From Limnohabitans sp. 2KL-1 (GTDB lineage: Bacteria; Pseudomonadota; Gammaproteobacteria; Burkholderiales; Burkholderiaceae_C), in contig NZ_NESL01000002.1 in assembly GCF_003063435.1 (NCBI RefSeq), positions 620,001 to 684,000 on the forward strand: a DNA stretch of 64,000 nucleotides, given 5' to 3'. The position numbers and the translations under genes are program-made. Each line of letters starts with the position of its first letter. Position 1 is the first letter of the stretch. Shown here in pieces: positions 18,394 to 28,728 of the stretch. Under the pieces are notes generated by a model, which did no database searches, was not told the DNA's origin, and saw only the letters and a program-made list of their open reading frames with translations.

Positions 18394-21300
18394 TCAGTGC
18401 ACGGCGGCAACCGGAGGTTCGTCATGTGCCACGGCCTTGTTCGGTCCCGGCACCGCCTTGCGCGCCAGCAAGGAGTACATGGTGGGCACCACAAAGATCG
18501 CCAGCAAAGTACCCAGGCTCATGCCACCCACAATGACCCAACCGATTTGGGTGCGGCTTTCGGCACCGGCCCCGGTGGCCAAGGCCAAGGGCACCGAGCC
18601 CAGCACCATGGCCCCCGTGGTCATCAAGATGGGGCGCAGCCGTTGGCCTGAAGCCTTGATCAGCGCCTCTTGCGTGGCCAGGCCTTGCTCGCGCAGCTGG
18701 TTGGTAAACTCCACGATCAAAATACCGTGCTTGGTGATCAGCCCCACCAAGGTGATCAAGCCGATTTGCGAATACACGTTGAGCGATCCTCCCGTGAACT
18801 TGAGCGCCAACAGCGCACCGATCATGGACAGCGGCACCGACAACATGATCACAAAGGGGTCAATGAAGCTTTCAAACTGAGCCGCCAGCACCAAAAAGAT
18901 GAAGAACAGCGCCAGCACAAACACGATCACCAAAGCGCCTTGCGAGCTCTTGAATTCGCGCGAGGTGCCGTTGAGTTCTGTGGTGTAACCGGGCTTGAGC
19001 ACCTTGGCAGCGGTTTCGTCCATGAACTTCAAGGCTTCACCCAGCGAATACTCCGGGGCCAGGTTGGCGGTGATGGACACCGAGCGGCGCTGACCGAAGT
19101 GGTTCAACTCGCGAGGCGACACGCTTTCTCGCACCTTGACCAGGCTCGACAAGGGGATCATGGTGTCGTTCCGACCCCGCACTTGGATCACGTCGATGTC
19201 GTCAGGTGTGTTGCGGCTGGAGGCCAAGGTTTGCACGATCACGTCGTACTGCTCGGCATCGCGCTTGTAGCGCGTAACCACCCGACCGCCCAGCATGGTC
19301 TCGATGGTTTTGGCCACCACCTCAATGCTGACGCCCAATTCAGCGGCCTTGACGCGGTCCACCTCAACGCGCAGCTCGGGCTTGTTCAGGCGCAAGTCCA
19401 CATCGGGCGACAAGATGCCCGGGTTCTTGGCGATCTCGTCCATCATCTGACGGGTCAGCAAGTTCAGGTTCTGGTAACTGTCCGACGTCTGGATCACGAA
19501 GTTCAGAGGCCGCTCACGGAAACCCTGACCGAGAGAAGGCGGTGTGATCGGAAAGGCATTCACCCCCGGCAGGCTGTTGAACTTGGCCCCCATTTCGCGG
19601 GCAATTTCCAGTGTGGTGCGCTTGCGCTCGTCCCAGTCCACCGCCCGGTAAACCACCGAGCCCTGCCCCACGGTCGGGTTGCCCATGTTGGCAAAAATGC
19701 GATCGAACTCGGGGTAGGCCTGGCCGAACTTTTCCAATGAACGGGCGTAGCGGTCGGTGTACTCCAAAGTCGAGCCGTCCGGTGCATTCACCGTGGCCAA
19801 GATCGTGCCACGGTCTTCGAGAGGCGCGAGTTCCTGCTTCATGGTGGGGTAAATCATGGCGATGCCCACACCCGAGCCGATCATCACCAGCACCACGGCC
19901 CAGCGGGCACGGGTCAGGATCAGGCGCAACAGGTTTTCATAGCCCGTCGACAGCGCCGTCAGCCAGCGCTCCATGCTGCGGTCAAACCAGGTGGGATTGG
20001 GGTTGTGACGCAGCAGCTTGGAGCTGAGCATGGGCGACAAGGTCAATGCCACAAAACCGGACACCACCACCGCGCCCGCCAGCGCCAGCGCAAATTCACC
20101 GAACAATTTGCCCGTGCGGCCAGGCGTGAAGGCCAAAGGCGCAAACACCGCCGCCAGCGTCATGGTCATGGCCACCACGGCAAAGCTGATTTCACGCACG
20201 CCCTTGATGGCCGCTGAAAACGGGTCCAGTCCTTCCTCGATGTGCCGGTAGATGTTTTCCAGCACCACGATCGCGTCGTCCACCACCAAGCCAATGGCCA
20301 ACACCAGCGCCAACAAGGTCAGGGTGTTGATGGTGAAACCCGCCAAGGCCATCATGGCAAATGCACCGATCAAACTGACCGGGATGGTGATGATGGGGAT
20401 GATGGAAGCACGGATGGTGCGCAGGAACACGAAAATCACCAAGGCCACCAGCACCACGGCTTCGACGATGGTCTGGAACACGTTCTTGATGGAGCGGTCA
20501 ATGAACACCGAGTTGTCGTTGGCCACATTGATCGCCATGTCGCCCGGCAAGTCGGCCTTCAGGCGTGGAATCATGTCGCGCACACCTTTGGACAACTCCA
20601 GCGGGTTGGCTGTGGCCTGACGGATCACGCCCGCGGAAATCGCAGACTGTCCATTGAGCCGGACCAGACTGCGATTATTGGCAGCGTCTTCCCTGATTTG
20701 GGCCACATCGCGCAGCTTGACTGGAAAACCGTTCACCGAACGGATCACGATCTCGCCGAATTGTCCCGGCCGGGCCAGATCGGTTTGTGAAGAAACGCTG
20801 AATTCGCGGTTGCTGGATTCGATGCGGCCTGCTGGCAACTCCAGATTGCTGCGCCGTATGGCGTCTTCCACATCTTGCGGCGTCAATTTAAACGAGGAAA
20901 GACGGGCATGGTCCAACGAGACCAGCATGGCGTATTTGCGCTCACCGTAAATGCGCACATCGGCCACACCCGTCACGGTCTGCAGGCGTGGCTTGACCAC
21001 GCGGTTGACCAGGTCATTGATCTGCAAGGGGTTCAGGGTGTCACTGGAAAAAGCCAGCCAGATCACCGGAAAGGCATCGGCTTCGACTTTGGCAATCACC
21101 GGCTCTTCGATGGCTTGCGGCAAACGGTTGCGCACGCGCGAAGTTCGGTCACGCACTTCGGCAGCTGCCGTATCGGCGTCTTTTTCCAGGCGGAAGCGCA
21201 CCGTGATCTGCGACTGCTCGGCCCGGCTGATGGAAGTGATGACATCCACCGCATCAATGCCGGCAATCGAATCCTCCAGGGGTTTGGTCACCTGCGACTC

Positions 21301-21483
21301 GACCACTTCGGCCGATGCACCCACATAACGGGTGGTCACCGTCACGGTGGGTTCGTCGATCTTGGGGTACTCGCGCAGCGAGAGGCTTTTGAAACTGACC
21401 GCACCGATCAGCAGGATCAGCAAGGACATGACGACGGCCAGCACGGGCCGCCGGATGGAGACTTCAGCGAGCTGCATCGGCAC
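18394..21483 (-). CDS. RND multidrug efflux permease (HAE1/AcrB type)
   Basis: A 1029-residue inner-membrane proton-drug antiporter. Landmarks include the first helix RRPVLAVVMSLLILLIGAVSF, the periplasmic porter domains, the transmembrane region DDAIVVLENIYRHIEEG carrying the charged residues of helix 4, and a second half with GLITKHGILIVEF. The size and two-fold repeat (two sets of transmembrane helices) match AcrB/MexB. It overlaps the adaptor gene by 20 bases and is second in the operon. No outer-membrane channel gene follows; it must be supplied from elsewhere. Substrates cannot be inferred. Confidence 0.93.
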   Translation of the reverse strand: MPMQLAEVSIRRPVLAVVMSLLILLIGAVSFKSLSLREYPKIDEPTVTVTTRYVGASAEVVESQVTKPLEDSIAGIDAVDVITSISRAEQSQITVRFRLEKDADTAAAEVRDRTSRVRNRLPQAIEEPVIAKVEADAFPVIWLAFSSDTLNPLQINDLVNRVVKPRLQTVTGVADVRIYGERKYAMLVSLDHARLSSFKLTPQDVEDAIRRSNLELPAGRIESSNREFSVSSQTDLARPGQFGEIVIRSVNGFPVKLRDVAQIREDAANNRSLVRLNGQSAISAGVIRQATANPLELSKGVRDMIPRLKADLPGDMAINVANDNSVFIDRSIKNVFQTIVEAVVLVALVIFVFLRTIRASIIPIITIPVSLIGAFAMMALAGFTINTLTLLALVLAIGLVVDDAIVVLENIYRHIEEGLDPFSAAIKGVREISFAVVAMTMTLAAVFAPLAFTPGRTGKLFGEFALALAGAVVVSGFVALTLSPMLSSKLLRHNPNPTWFDRSMERWLTALSTGYENLLRLILTRARWAVVLVMIGSGVGIAMIYPTMKQELAPLEDRGTILATVNAPDGSTLEYTDRYARSLEKFGQAYPEFDRIFANMGNPTVGQGSVVYRAVDWDERKRTTLEIAREMGAKFNSLPGVNAFPITPPSLGQGFRERPLNFVIQTSDSYQNLNLLTRQMMDEIAKNPGILSPDVDLRLNKPELRVEVDRVKAAELGVSIEVVAKTIETMLGGRVVTRYKRDAEQYDVIVQTLASSRNTPDDIDVIQVRGRNDTMIPLSSLVKVRESVSPRELNHFGQRRSVSITANLAPEYSLGEALKFMDETAAKVLKPGYTTELNGTSREFKSSQGALVIVFVLALFFIFLVLAAQFESFIDPFVIMLSVPLSMIGALLALKFTGGSLNVYSQIGLITLVGLITKHGILIVEFTNQLREQGLATQEALIKASGQRLRPILMTTGAMVLGSVPLALATGAGAESRTQIGWVIVGGMSLGTLLAIFVVPTMYSLLARKAVPGPNKAVAHDEPPVAAVH

Positions 21484-22780
21484 CCCTCAGGCAAGGGTTG
21501 GGGCCGGACATGGCCACAGTTTTGGCAGGCTGCGCTGGTTTGGACGCGGCAGATGCCGCAGGAGCCTGTGCACCGGTTCCGGCAGGTGCCGACGCTGCAG
21601 CAGCGGCCGCTGGGGCTGCAGGTTGCGCAGCACCCCCTGCAGGACGACCACCGCCGGGCTGGGACAAATCCACCACCCGCACCGCAGTGCCGTCTTTTTG
21701 CAAACGCTGGTGGCCCGCCGTGACCACGGTATCGCCTGCGGCCAAACCTTCCAGAATCTCGACCTTGCCCGGTTGACGCAGGCCGACTTTGACCGCCACA
21801 CGCTCAGACACCAGGGTATCGGGCTTGTCACCCGCCACCACCTTGACCACAAAGGTGCGCCCGCCTTGCGGGATGATGGCTTCTTCGGGAATCACCATGG
21901 CGTTTTCTCGCGATCCGAACACCGCATTGACGCGGGCAAACATGCCCGGACGCAATTGCTGCTGGCGGTTGTCGATGCAGCCACGCACCCCGACCGAGCG
22001 GCCATTGGCCTCAATCAAAGGGTCCACCGCCTGCACGATGGCGGAGAAGGGACGACCCGGCAAGGCGTCCACCGTCAGCTGGGCTTTTTGTCCTGCACGG
22101 ATTTTGGCCTGAAAGCGCTCGGGCAAACGGAAGTCGAGCAGCACCGCATCGATGTCTTCCACATTGACCATGTCGGCACCGTCCTTGAGGTAATCACCCA
22201 CGTTGATCTGCCGCAAGCCCGTGATCCCGTCAAACGGTGCCAGCACCTTCAGCCGCTGCAAGGTGGCATCGGCCAAGGCCAGTTTTGCCCGAGAGACCTC
22301 CAATGCAGCACCGCTCTCGTCTAAAGAACGTTTGCTGATGAAATTTTGCGTCACCAATTCCTGGTTCCGCTTGTGGTTGGCCTCGGCAATCGACAGCTCG
22401 GCCTTGGCCTGGGAGACCTGAGCCACCTGGAGTTGGTCCTCAAACTGGACCATCACCTGGCCCTTGCGCACGCGCTGGCCGTCCATGAAAAAAATCTGCT
22501 TGACACGCCCACCCACCTCCGGACGCAACATCACCCCTTGGCGAGAGCGCAAACTGCCCACGGCCTGAGTCTCATCCACCAAGGTCATGCTGTCGACCTT
22601 GGCCACTTCGACACTGACGGGTTTGGCAGGGCCCGCAGAGGTGCCACCTGAAGGGGTTGAGGCGACGGGTTTGGATGGACCGTCGGTTGCTGCAGGTTTA
22701 TTTTGAAACCACCAAGCCGCACCGGATGCCAAAGACACACCCAACAACGCCAAAACCGCGTATTTCTTCTTGTAAGCCAT
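21464..22780 (-). CDS. RND efflux periplasmic adaptor (membrane fusion protein)
   Basis: A 438-residue AcrA/MexA-type adaptor. An N-terminal membrane anchor (YAVLALLGVSLASGAAWWF) is followed by the lipoyl half-motif VMLRPEVGGRVKQIFFMDGQRVRKGQVMVQFED, a coiled-coil hairpin (VSQAKAELSIAEANHKRNQELVTQ), and the beta-barrel domain with APFDGITGLRQINVGDYL. The C terminus is a low-complexity Ala/Pro tail of about 50 residues. It is the first gene of the efflux operon and overlaps the permease gene. Confidence 0.9.
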   Translation of the reverse strand: MAYKKKYAVLALLGVSLASGAAWWFQNKPAATDGPSKPVASTPSGGTSAGPAKPVSVEVAKVDSMTLVDETQAVGSLRSRQGVMLRPEVGGRVKQIFFMDGQRVRKGQVMVQFEDQLQVAQVSQAKAELSIAEANHKRNQELVTQNFISKRSLDESGAALEVSRAKLALADATLQRLKVLAPFDGITGLRQINVGDYLKDGADMVNVEDIDAVLLDFRLPERFQAKIRAGQKAQLTVDALPGRPFSAIVQAVDPLIEANGRSVGVRGCIDNRQQQLRPGMFARVNAVFGSRENAMVIPEEAIIPQGGRTFVVKVVAGDKPDTLVSERVAVKVGLRQPGKVEILEGLAAGDTVVTAGHQRLQKDGTAVRVVDLSQPGGGRPAGGAAQPAAPAAAAAASAPAGTGAQAPAASAASKPAQPAKTVAMSGPNPCLRGADAAR

Positions 22781-22921
22781 TCAGATCTCACTCAGGTTGA
22801 ATTCACCAAGACTGACAGAATGTAACAGCGCTGCCCCATTTGCCCAATGGGTGCAATCGCCTGGGTCAGACGACGAGAGAGAATTCAAGTGGAGGCCACT
22901 GACGCAGGCCTTGGTAGAAAA

Positions 22922-23368
22922 TCAGCGGCCCAAAGCCTTCTCTACGCCTTGATTGGCCAGGGCGTCGGCGCGTTCATTGCCCGGATCACCGTTGTGGCCC
23001 TTGACCCAGCGCCAGTCAATTCGGTGTCCCGAAGTAGACACCACGGCGTCCAGTTTTTGCCACAAATCGGCATTTTTGACCGGCTGTTTGGCGGCAGTGC
23101 GCCAGCCCCGGGCCTTCCAGCCATGGATCCATTCGGTGATGCCCTTGCGCACATATTCGCTGTCCAGATAAAGCGTGACCTGACAAGGGCGCTTCAGGGC
23201 CATGAGGCCTTCGATGACCGCCGTCATCTCCATCCGATTGTTGGTCGTGTTCAACTCCCCGCCAAACAACTCCTGAACGTGTTGGCCCGACTGCAGGCGA
23301 ACGCCCCAGCCACCTGGACCCGGATTGCCTTTGCAGGCACCATCTGTGTGAATTTCAACGTGCGTCAA
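22922..23368 (-). CDS. rnhA: Ribonuclease HI
   Basis: Degrades the RNA strand of RNA-DNA hybrids. At 148 residues the length is canonical, and the four catalytic acids are in place: Asp9 ([17 protein letters not shown]), Glu47 (NRMEMTAV), Asp69 (LYLDSEYV) and Asp135 (NERADALA). The HNGDPGNE loop with the catalytic His is present. The start overlaps the end of the upstream methyltransferase gene by 14 bases. Confidence 0.96.
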   Translation of the reverse strand: MTHVEIHTDGACKGNPGPGGWGVRLQSGQHVQELFGGELNTTNNRMEMTAVIEGLMALKRPCQVTLYLDSEYVRKGITEWIHGWKARGWRTAAKQPVKNADLWQKLDAVVSTSGHRIDWRWVKGHNGDPGNERADALANQGVEKALGR

Positions 23369-24194
23369 AAATATCTTTCGCGACCGCCCGGCGGCCTGTG
23401 GAGGAATCAGACCGGGCCACGGGCGCGGTCGCTGCAGTGGGTGATCGTACCGTGCGCCACTGGCGCGCCTCCAGCAGCCGCCCGCCCGGCACCCGTTTGG
23501 TGGCCATCAACAGATAAACCCCGCCAAAAATCGACCACCAACGCGCGCCTGCGGTCTCCATCCAGTCCATGCGCTGCATCCAGCGCTCTTGACGCCAAGC
23601 CGGCGTCCAGCCCCCAAATCGGCTGACCTGGACCTCAAACCCCAGCAAACGCAACCAGTCCCGCAAGCGCCGGTAAGCGATCAGGGTCTGGCCCTGCCCA
23701 GGCGCATCTTGCGCTCGCGCTTGCTGCAGACCCCACCAACTCAAGGGATTCAAGCCCGTGATCAGCACCTGCCCCTCGGGGATCAGCACCCGCTCGACCT
23801 CACGCAAGCAGGCATGTGGGTCGGCCGAACGCTCCAAGGTGTGCGGCAAGACCACCAAATCCAGACTGTCGGCCTGCCAGGGCCAGGCGCGGCTGTCCAG
23901 CCACACATCCGGCGCAGATTCTGCGCACGCCACAAGAGGGGACTTCCCGCCCTGACCCGGATCGTCCTGCCATTCAAATTCGGCGCGGGCTTGCCAGCGA
24001 TGGGGCATGCGGTTGTTGCGCAAGGCTTGCAGCTCAAGCCAACCCAATTGCACCGCATGGTAGCCAAACACGTCCGCCAGGAGCTCATCGGCCTGGGCCT
24101 GTTCCCAGGCCAACAAGCGCGCAGACACCGGTTGACCTAAACTGGCCAGCCAAGTGGAATCTGAATGCTTGTTTTCTATAATCCCGGTCTCCAT
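23355..24194 (-). CDS. Class I SAM-dependent methyltransferase (YafS-like)
   Basis: A methyltransferase-like protein encoded beside rnhA and gloB, where E. coli has yafS. The SAM-fold core is degenerate but visible: [43 protein letters not shown] carries the strand-4/5 region with the typical PEGQVLI turn. The substrate is unknown. The frame is open to a TTG at 24227, but that start would lie inside gloB; ATGs at 24203 and 24194 are more likely, and I use 24194. It is divergent from gloB with almost no spacing. Confidence 0.75.
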   Translation of the reverse strand: METGIIENKHSDSTWLASLGQPVSARLLAWEQAQADELLADVFGYHAVQLGWLELQALRNNRMPHRWQARAEFEWQDDPGQGGKSPLVACAESAPDVWLDSRAWPWQADSLDLVVLPHTLERSADPHACLREVERVLIPEGQVLITGLNPLSWWGLQQARAQDAPGQGQTLIAYRRLRDWLRLLGFEVQVSRFGGWTPAWRQERWMQRMDWMETAGARWWSIFGGVYLLMATKRVPGGRLLEARQWRTVRSPTAATAPVARSDSSTGRRAVAKDIFDAR

Positions 24195-24963
24195 GAAACT
24201 CATTGCACTGCCCGCTTTCACAGACAACTATATTTGGTTGTTGCACAACGACCGTCACGTTCTGGCGGTGGACCCCGGTGACAGCGCGGCTGTGCTGGAC
24301 TGGCTGACCCGGCACCCCGACCTGCAACTGGACACGATTTTAGTCACGCACCACCATGCCGACCACACAGGTGGCGTGGCCGAACTGGTGGCACGCACGG
24401 GTGCCCGATGCGTCGGCCCCGCTTTGGAAAAAATGCCCGTGGAAGTCCAGGGCATGCAGCAAGGCGACCATTTGTCGTGGCACGGCTTGAACTTCGACGT
24501 GCTCGATGTACCGGGGCACACCCTGGGGCACATTGCCTTCTGGGCACACCCCGCCGGACAAAACCCGATCCTTTTCAGCGGCGACACCCTGTTTTCGGGC
24601 GGATGCGGTCGGCTGTTTGAAGGCACCCCCGCGCAAATGCTCGACTCGCTTGACCGCCTGGCGGCGCTGCCGGGCCATACCCGAATCTGCTGCGCCCACG
24701 AGTACACCCTGTCCAACCTGAAATTCGCCCTGGCTGTGGAGCCCGACAATCTGGCACTGCAACGCCACTTTGAACTTTGTACACTGCAGCGCCAACAAGC
24801 GCTGCCCACGCTGCCCGCCTGCATGGACACCGAGCGGGCCATCAACCCCTTTTTGCGCAGCCGTGAAGCCAGCGTTGTCGCCGCAGTGCGACAACACGAC
24901 CGCCAGGCCGTGGACGATGTGTCCACGTTTGCCGCCCTCCGCCAATGGAAAAACGAATTCTGA
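24193..24963 (+). CDS. gloB: Hydroxyacylglutathione hydrolase (glyoxalase II)
   Basis: Hydrolyses S-lactoylglutathione to lactate and glutathione, completing methylglyoxal detoxification. The metallo-beta-lactamase signature THHHADHTGG gives His53, His55, Asp57 and His58; further ligands lie in DVPGHTLGHIAFW, FSGDTLFSGGCGR and CAHEYTLSNL. The 256-residue product has the family's length. A TATAAT at 24177-24182 ends only 10 bases before the ATG, so the mRNA may have almost no leader. An in-frame opening from 24154 is rejected because it adds sequence before the conserved [13 protein letters not shown]. Confidence 0.94.
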   Translation: MKLIALPAFTDNYIWLLHNDRHVLAVDPGDSAAVLDWLTRHPDLQLDTILVTHHHADHTGGVAELVARTGARCVGPALEKMPVEVQGMQQGDHLSWHGLNFDVLDVPGHTLGHIAFWAHPAGQNPILFSGDTLFSGGCGRLFEGTPAQMLDSLDRLAALPGHTRICCAHEYTLSNLKFALAVEPDNLALQRHFELCTLQRQQALPTLPACMDTERAINPFLRSREASVVAAVRQHDRQAVDDVSTFAALRQWKNEF

Positions 24964-26525
24964 TGAAACCAACTGCAACAACCGCCTCCCTGGGCGGCGG
25001 CGTGACCGGGACTCTGGTCTTGTTATGGGCACTGCTGCTGACCGGTTGTGCCACCCCCCATTCCAACCCGCCGGCTGCGGCAGAGCCACCCAAACTCCTG
25101 AAGGTCGAGCGCAACACCCAGCCAACCCCAGGCCCCATCATCGCGCCAGCTGCCAGCGCACCGGCGATTGAACCCGGGGCAGAGCGCCCAGTGGTCCTCA
25201 AGCCCCACGCACAGTTGGGCCTGCAAGCACCCGCTGCGGATGTCTGGGAGCGCATTCGCAGGGGCTTTGCCATGCCCGATCTGGACAACGAACTGGTTCG
25301 CAACCGGGAGCAGTGGTATGCCAGTCGCCCCGACTACATCTTGCGCATGACCGAACGCTCGAGACCTTATCTGTTTCACATCGTTGAAGAGTTAGAGCGC
25401 CGACAAATGCCCACCGAGCTGGCTCTGCTGCCTTTTATCGAGTCGGCGTTCAATCCGCAAGCCGTTTCCACCGCCAAAGCTGCTGGCATGTGGCAATTCA
25501 TGCCCGCCACCGGCAAATATTTCGACCTGAAACAAAACCTGTTTCGTGACGAGCGCCGCGACGTGCTCGAATCCACCCGAGCCGCACTGGATTACCTGCA
25601 AAAACTGTATGGGATGTTTGGCGATTGGCACCTGGCACTGGCTGCCTACAACTGGGGTGAAGGCAGCGTGGGCCGGGCACTGGCCCGCAACAAGGCTCAA
25701 GGCAAACCGCTGACCTATGACGAACTGAGCATGCCCAACGAAACACGTTACTACGTGCCCAAGCTGCAGGCCGTCAAAAACATCGTGGCACAACCGGAAG
25801 CCTTCAGCACCCAGTTGCCCCTGATTCAAAATCACCCCTACTTCAAGAGCGTTCCAATCGACAGGGACATTGACGTGGCTGTGGCGGTCAAACTGGCCAA
25901 CGTCAGCCTGGAGGATTTCAAAGCCCTCAACCCGGCCATGAGTCGCCCTGTCATTCTTGCCGCGGGCACACCCCAAATCCTGCTGCCCTGGGACAACGCC
26001 ACCATCTTCGAAAGCAACTTGCAAACCCACCCGGACCGACGCCTGTCGACGTGGACCGCATGGCAAGCCCCCCGGACCATGAAACCGGAAGATGTGGCCA
26101 AACAAGTGGGCATGTCGGTCGATCAATTGCGCAGCGTCAACGGCATTCCAGCACGCATGCTGGTCAAAGCCGGCTCCACCTTGCTGGTCCCGAGGCAAGG
26201 CCATCTGGACAACGATGTGACCGAGCATCTGGCCGAAAATGGTCAGCTCTCACTGGCCCCCGAAGTCGTTTTGCGCAAGATTTTTGTCAAAGCGCGCAAG
26301 GGGGACACCCTGTCAGTGCTGGCTGCGCGTCATGGCGTGACCGCCTCCAACATGGCCAACTGGAACAACCTGCGAGAAAACGCCAAGCTCAATACGGGCC
26401 AAAATTTGGCCATGTTTGTCCCATCCCAGGCCAGCCGCCGTGTCGCCAAGGCATCCCCGGGCCGCACCCATGCAGCCCCCAAAGCGCCGCCCAACCGACC
26501 TGTCAGAACAGCATCAAGGCGGTGA
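24963..26525 (+). CDS. mltD: Membrane-bound lytic murein transglycosylase D
   Basis: Lipoprotein that cleaves peptidoglycan glycan strands. A signal peptide ends in the lipobox LLTGC. The catalytic SLT domain contains the Glu in LPFIESAFNPQAVS, AAGMWQFMPATGKYF and ALAAYNWGEGSVGRAL. Two LysM-type peptidoglycan-binding segments follow, the last being KARKGDTLSVLAARHGVTASNMANWN. The start ATG overlaps the gloB stop codon by one base (TGATG), so translation is coupled; gloB-mltD adjacency is also seen in E. coli. The protein has 520 residues. Confidence 0.94.
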   Translation: MKPTATTASLGGGVTGTLVLLWALLLTGCATPHSNPPAAAEPPKLLKVERNTQPTPGPIIAPAASAPAIEPGAERPVVLKPHAQLGLQAPAADVWERIRRGFAMPDLDNELVRNREQWYASRPDYILRMTERSRPYLFHIVEELERRQMPTELALLPFIESAFNPQAVSTAKAAGMWQFMPATGKYFDLKQNLFRDERRDVLESTRAALDYLQKLYGMFGDWHLALAAYNWGEGSVGRALARNKAQGKPLTYDELSMPNETRYYVPKLQAVKNIVAQPEAFSTQLPLIQNHPYFKSVPIDRDIDVAVAVKLANVSLEDFKALNPAMSRPVILAAGTPQILLPWDNATIFESNLQTHPDRRLSTWTAWQAPRTMKPEDVAKQVGMSVDQLRSVNGIPARMLVKAGSTLLVPRQGHLDNDVTEHLAENGQLSLAPEVVLRKIFVKARKGDTLSVLAARHGVTASNMANWNNLRENAKLNTGQNLAMFVPSQASRRVAKASPGRTHAAPKAPPNRPVRTASRR

Positions 26526-26552
26526 TGCTGGCCTCAGTGACAGCCCGGAAAA

Positions 26553-27602
26553 TCAGGCCAGGAAGCGGCTCTTGGACTTCTGGGCAAAAACGTTGGTGAA
26601 TGTGCGCTCGGACACCACACGCAAAGGCGTAGCGCGGTCCATCAAACGGGTGTGAGCTCGCCAGGCGTTGAGCACCTCGTCTTTACGCACCAAACCATCT
26701 ACGGCATAAGACTCGCGCAACTTCTCAAAGGCCCCAAGGTAAGCCGCCCTGTCACCCATCCAGTGACTGGCGGGCACAGCCTTCAAAATATCGGTCAGAC
26801 CTGCCGTTTGCATCCACTTCAAGGCGTGGACCACCGCATCACTCAAAGACTGGGCCCGCTCAGGGAAACGCTCCAGAAAATCTGCAGATGCCAACAGGCT
26901 GGCACCCGGCACCGCCCCCCCCATCAGCTTGCGGGTACTGACCAAGGTTCGGGTTTCACCCAGCAAACGGACATCACTCCTTTGCTCCAACCAATGCATC
27001 ACCGGATCAGGGTTGCACAAGGCGTCAATCGCGCCGCTGCGCAGTGCATCCATCACGCCCGGAGAGGAGCCCACTTCGACAAAGACCACATCATCCAGCC
27101 TCAGTCCATTGGCCAGCAACCAGTGACATGCCATCCAGTAGGTGGTGGAGTCCAGCGCCGACACCCCCAGGCGTGCACCGCGAATGTCTGCAAAAGAGCG
27201 CCAGGACACGCCACTGCGCAAGCTGCCTCCCAGACTCACTTGAGGGGTGCGGCTGATCTGCACAAAACTCTGGAAATTCAGGCCTTTCTGGTGCAAGCCA
27301 AAAAGATGTTCGTACGCACCTGCCACCACATCGGCTTGACCACCCAGCACACTGTTCAAGGCCTTGGCCCCGGCCTCGTGCATTTGCCACTCCACCTGCA
27401 CCCCAGCCTGACGAAAATACCCCAGCTGCTCCGCCAGGGTCAGGGGCAAGTGGTACAGACTCTGACTGGCCGCCAGCGCAATTTTCACCCTTGGCAACGA
27501 CCGTGCCAATTCGGATGCAGGTGAGACCGCAGCATGCGCACCGGCCAGCGAGCCCATGGCCGCCAGCAGCAGTGAACGACGATGCCAATCAGCCTTGGAC
27601 AC
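26553..27602 (-). CDS. ABC transporter substrate-binding protein (NMT1/SsuA-like)
   Basis: A periplasmic binding protein of the nitrate/sulfonate/taurine/thiamine-precursor type. After an export signal with an Arg pair (HRRSLLLAAMGSLAGAHA) come YHLPLTLAEQLGYFRQAGVQVEWQ, AGAYEHLFGLHQKG and GVMDALRSGAIDALCNPDP, all usual in this family. I take a GTG start at 27602 after AGGGG; the frame is open to 27689. No permease or ATPase gene is adjacent, so the transporter is incomplete in this window and the ligand is unknown. It lies 62 bases or more behind recR on the same strand. Confidence 0.82.
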   Translation of the reverse strand: MSKADWHRRSLLLAAMGSLAGAHAAVSPASELARSLPRVKIALAASQSLYHLPLTLAEQLGYFRQAGVQVEWQMHEAGAKALNSVLGGQADVVAGAYEHLFGLHQKGLNFQSFVQISRTPQVSLGGSLRSGVSWRSFADIRGARLGVSALDSTTYWMACHWLLANGLRLDDVVFVEVGSSPGVMDALRSGAIDALCNPDPVMHWLEQRSDVRLLGETRTLVSTRKLMGGAVPGASLLASADFLERFPERAQSLSDAVVHALKWMQTAGLTDILKAVPASHWMGDRAAYLGAFEKLRESYAVDGLVRKDEVLNAWRAHTRLMDRATPLRVVSERTFTNVFAQKSKSRFLA

Positions 27603-27751
27603 AGGCCAGCCCCTTTCAAAACGCAATGGGCTCAGCATAAGCAAAGCGCGCACATGGCGCATCGGGAATGATCCCGAGCGGGTTTTCACGTACTGGATTG
27701 CAAGGAATTGACAAGTCTGCGTTCAGAGCCAACGGATGGTTGTCGAAGAAC

Positions 27752-28342
27752 TCAGCGCCTGTCGACCAACGCGTGGGCAATGGTGCCAAGGTCCACGTAT
27801 TCCAGTTCACTGCCTGCGGGCACGCCACGTGCCAAACGCGTCACCTTCAGTCCTTGCTGACGGATCATCTCGGCGATCACATGGGCTGTCGCCTCGCCCT
27901 CTGCGGTGAAGTTGGTGGCCAAGATCACCTCAGCCAACACGCCATCGGCAACACGTTCTTTGAGCTTGGCCAAACCGATTTCATGCGGCCCGATACCGTC
28001 GAGTGGGCTGAGCTTGCCCATCAACACAAAATACAAACCCCGGTAAGTGCCGGTGCGCTCAATGGCCGACTGGTCAGCGGGCGTTTCGATCACGCACAAT
28101 TGGGTTCGGTCACGGGTTTCGTCCTGACAGGTGTCACACAGCACGGCTTCGGTGAAGGTGTGGCAAGACTCACAGTGGCGAATTTTTTCAACCGCGTTGT
28201 ACAAAGCACCCGCCAAATGTCGGGCTGTGGCACGGTCGTTTTGCAGCAACTGAAATGCCATGCGCTGGGCAGACTTGATGCCCACCCCCGGCAAACCCTT
28301 GAGGGCTTGCACCAAAGCGGCAAGGGCGTGGGTATCGGCCAT
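27752..28342 (-). CDS. recR: Recombination mediator protein RecR
   Basis: Works with RecF and RecO to load RecA on gapped DNA. The 196-residue protein has the helix-hairpin-helix start ([24 protein letters not shown]), a four-cysteine zinc finger ([16 protein letters not shown]), and a Toprim domain ([28 protein letters not shown]). Third gene of dnaX-ybaB-recR, a conserved bacterial order. Confidence 0.96.
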   Translation of the reverse strand: MADTHALAALVQALKGLPGVGIKSAQRMAFQLLQNDRATARHLAGALYNAVEKIRHCESCHTFTEAVLCDTCQDETRDRTQLCVIETPADQSAIERTGTYRGLYFVLMGKLSPLDGIGPHEIGLAKLKERVADGVLAEVILATNFTAEGEATAHVIAEMIRQQGLKVTRLARGVPAGSELEYVDLGTIAHALVDRR

Positions 28343-28359
28343 GGCGGGTGTTCTGTCGC

Positions 28360-28683
28360 TCAGAAAGGCAGTTTCATGCCGGGTGGCATACCCGCCGTGA
28401 GCTTGCCCATTTTTTGCTGCGACACCTCTTCAGCCTGACGCACAGCGTCATTGAAAGCAGCGGCCACCAAATCCTCCAGCATGTCCTTGTCATCCGCCAG
28501 CAAGCTCGGATCAATGGTCACGCGGCGCACGCTGTGTTTACAGGTCATGAGCACCTTGACCATGCCCGAACCCGCTTGGCCTTCGACCTCGACGAACGCC
28601 AGTTCGTCCTGGGCTTTTTTCAGGTTGTCCTGCATGGCCTGGGCCTGCTTCATGAGGCCGGCGAGTTGTCCTTTGTTGAACAT
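28360..28683 (-). CDS. ybaB: YbaB/EbfC family nucleoid-associated protein
   Basis: A 107-residue DNA-binding protein of the EbfC/YbaB family that forms a tweezers-like dimer. The N-terminal coiled segment ([27 protein letters not shown]) and the central [31 protein letters not shown] are typical. It lies between dnaX and recR; the gaps are 45 and 17 bases. The exact role is unsettled in the family. Confidence 0.95.
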   Translation of the reverse strand: MFNKGQLAGLMKQAQAMQDNLKKAQDELAFVEVEGQAGSGMVKVLMTCKHSVRRVTIDPSLLADDKDMLEDLVAAAFNDAVRQAEEVSQQKMGKLTAGMPPGMKLPF

Positions 28684-28728
28684 GCTTTTTCCTTTAAAGG
28701 GGTGAGTCGAGAGGGGGGTGTAAAAAAA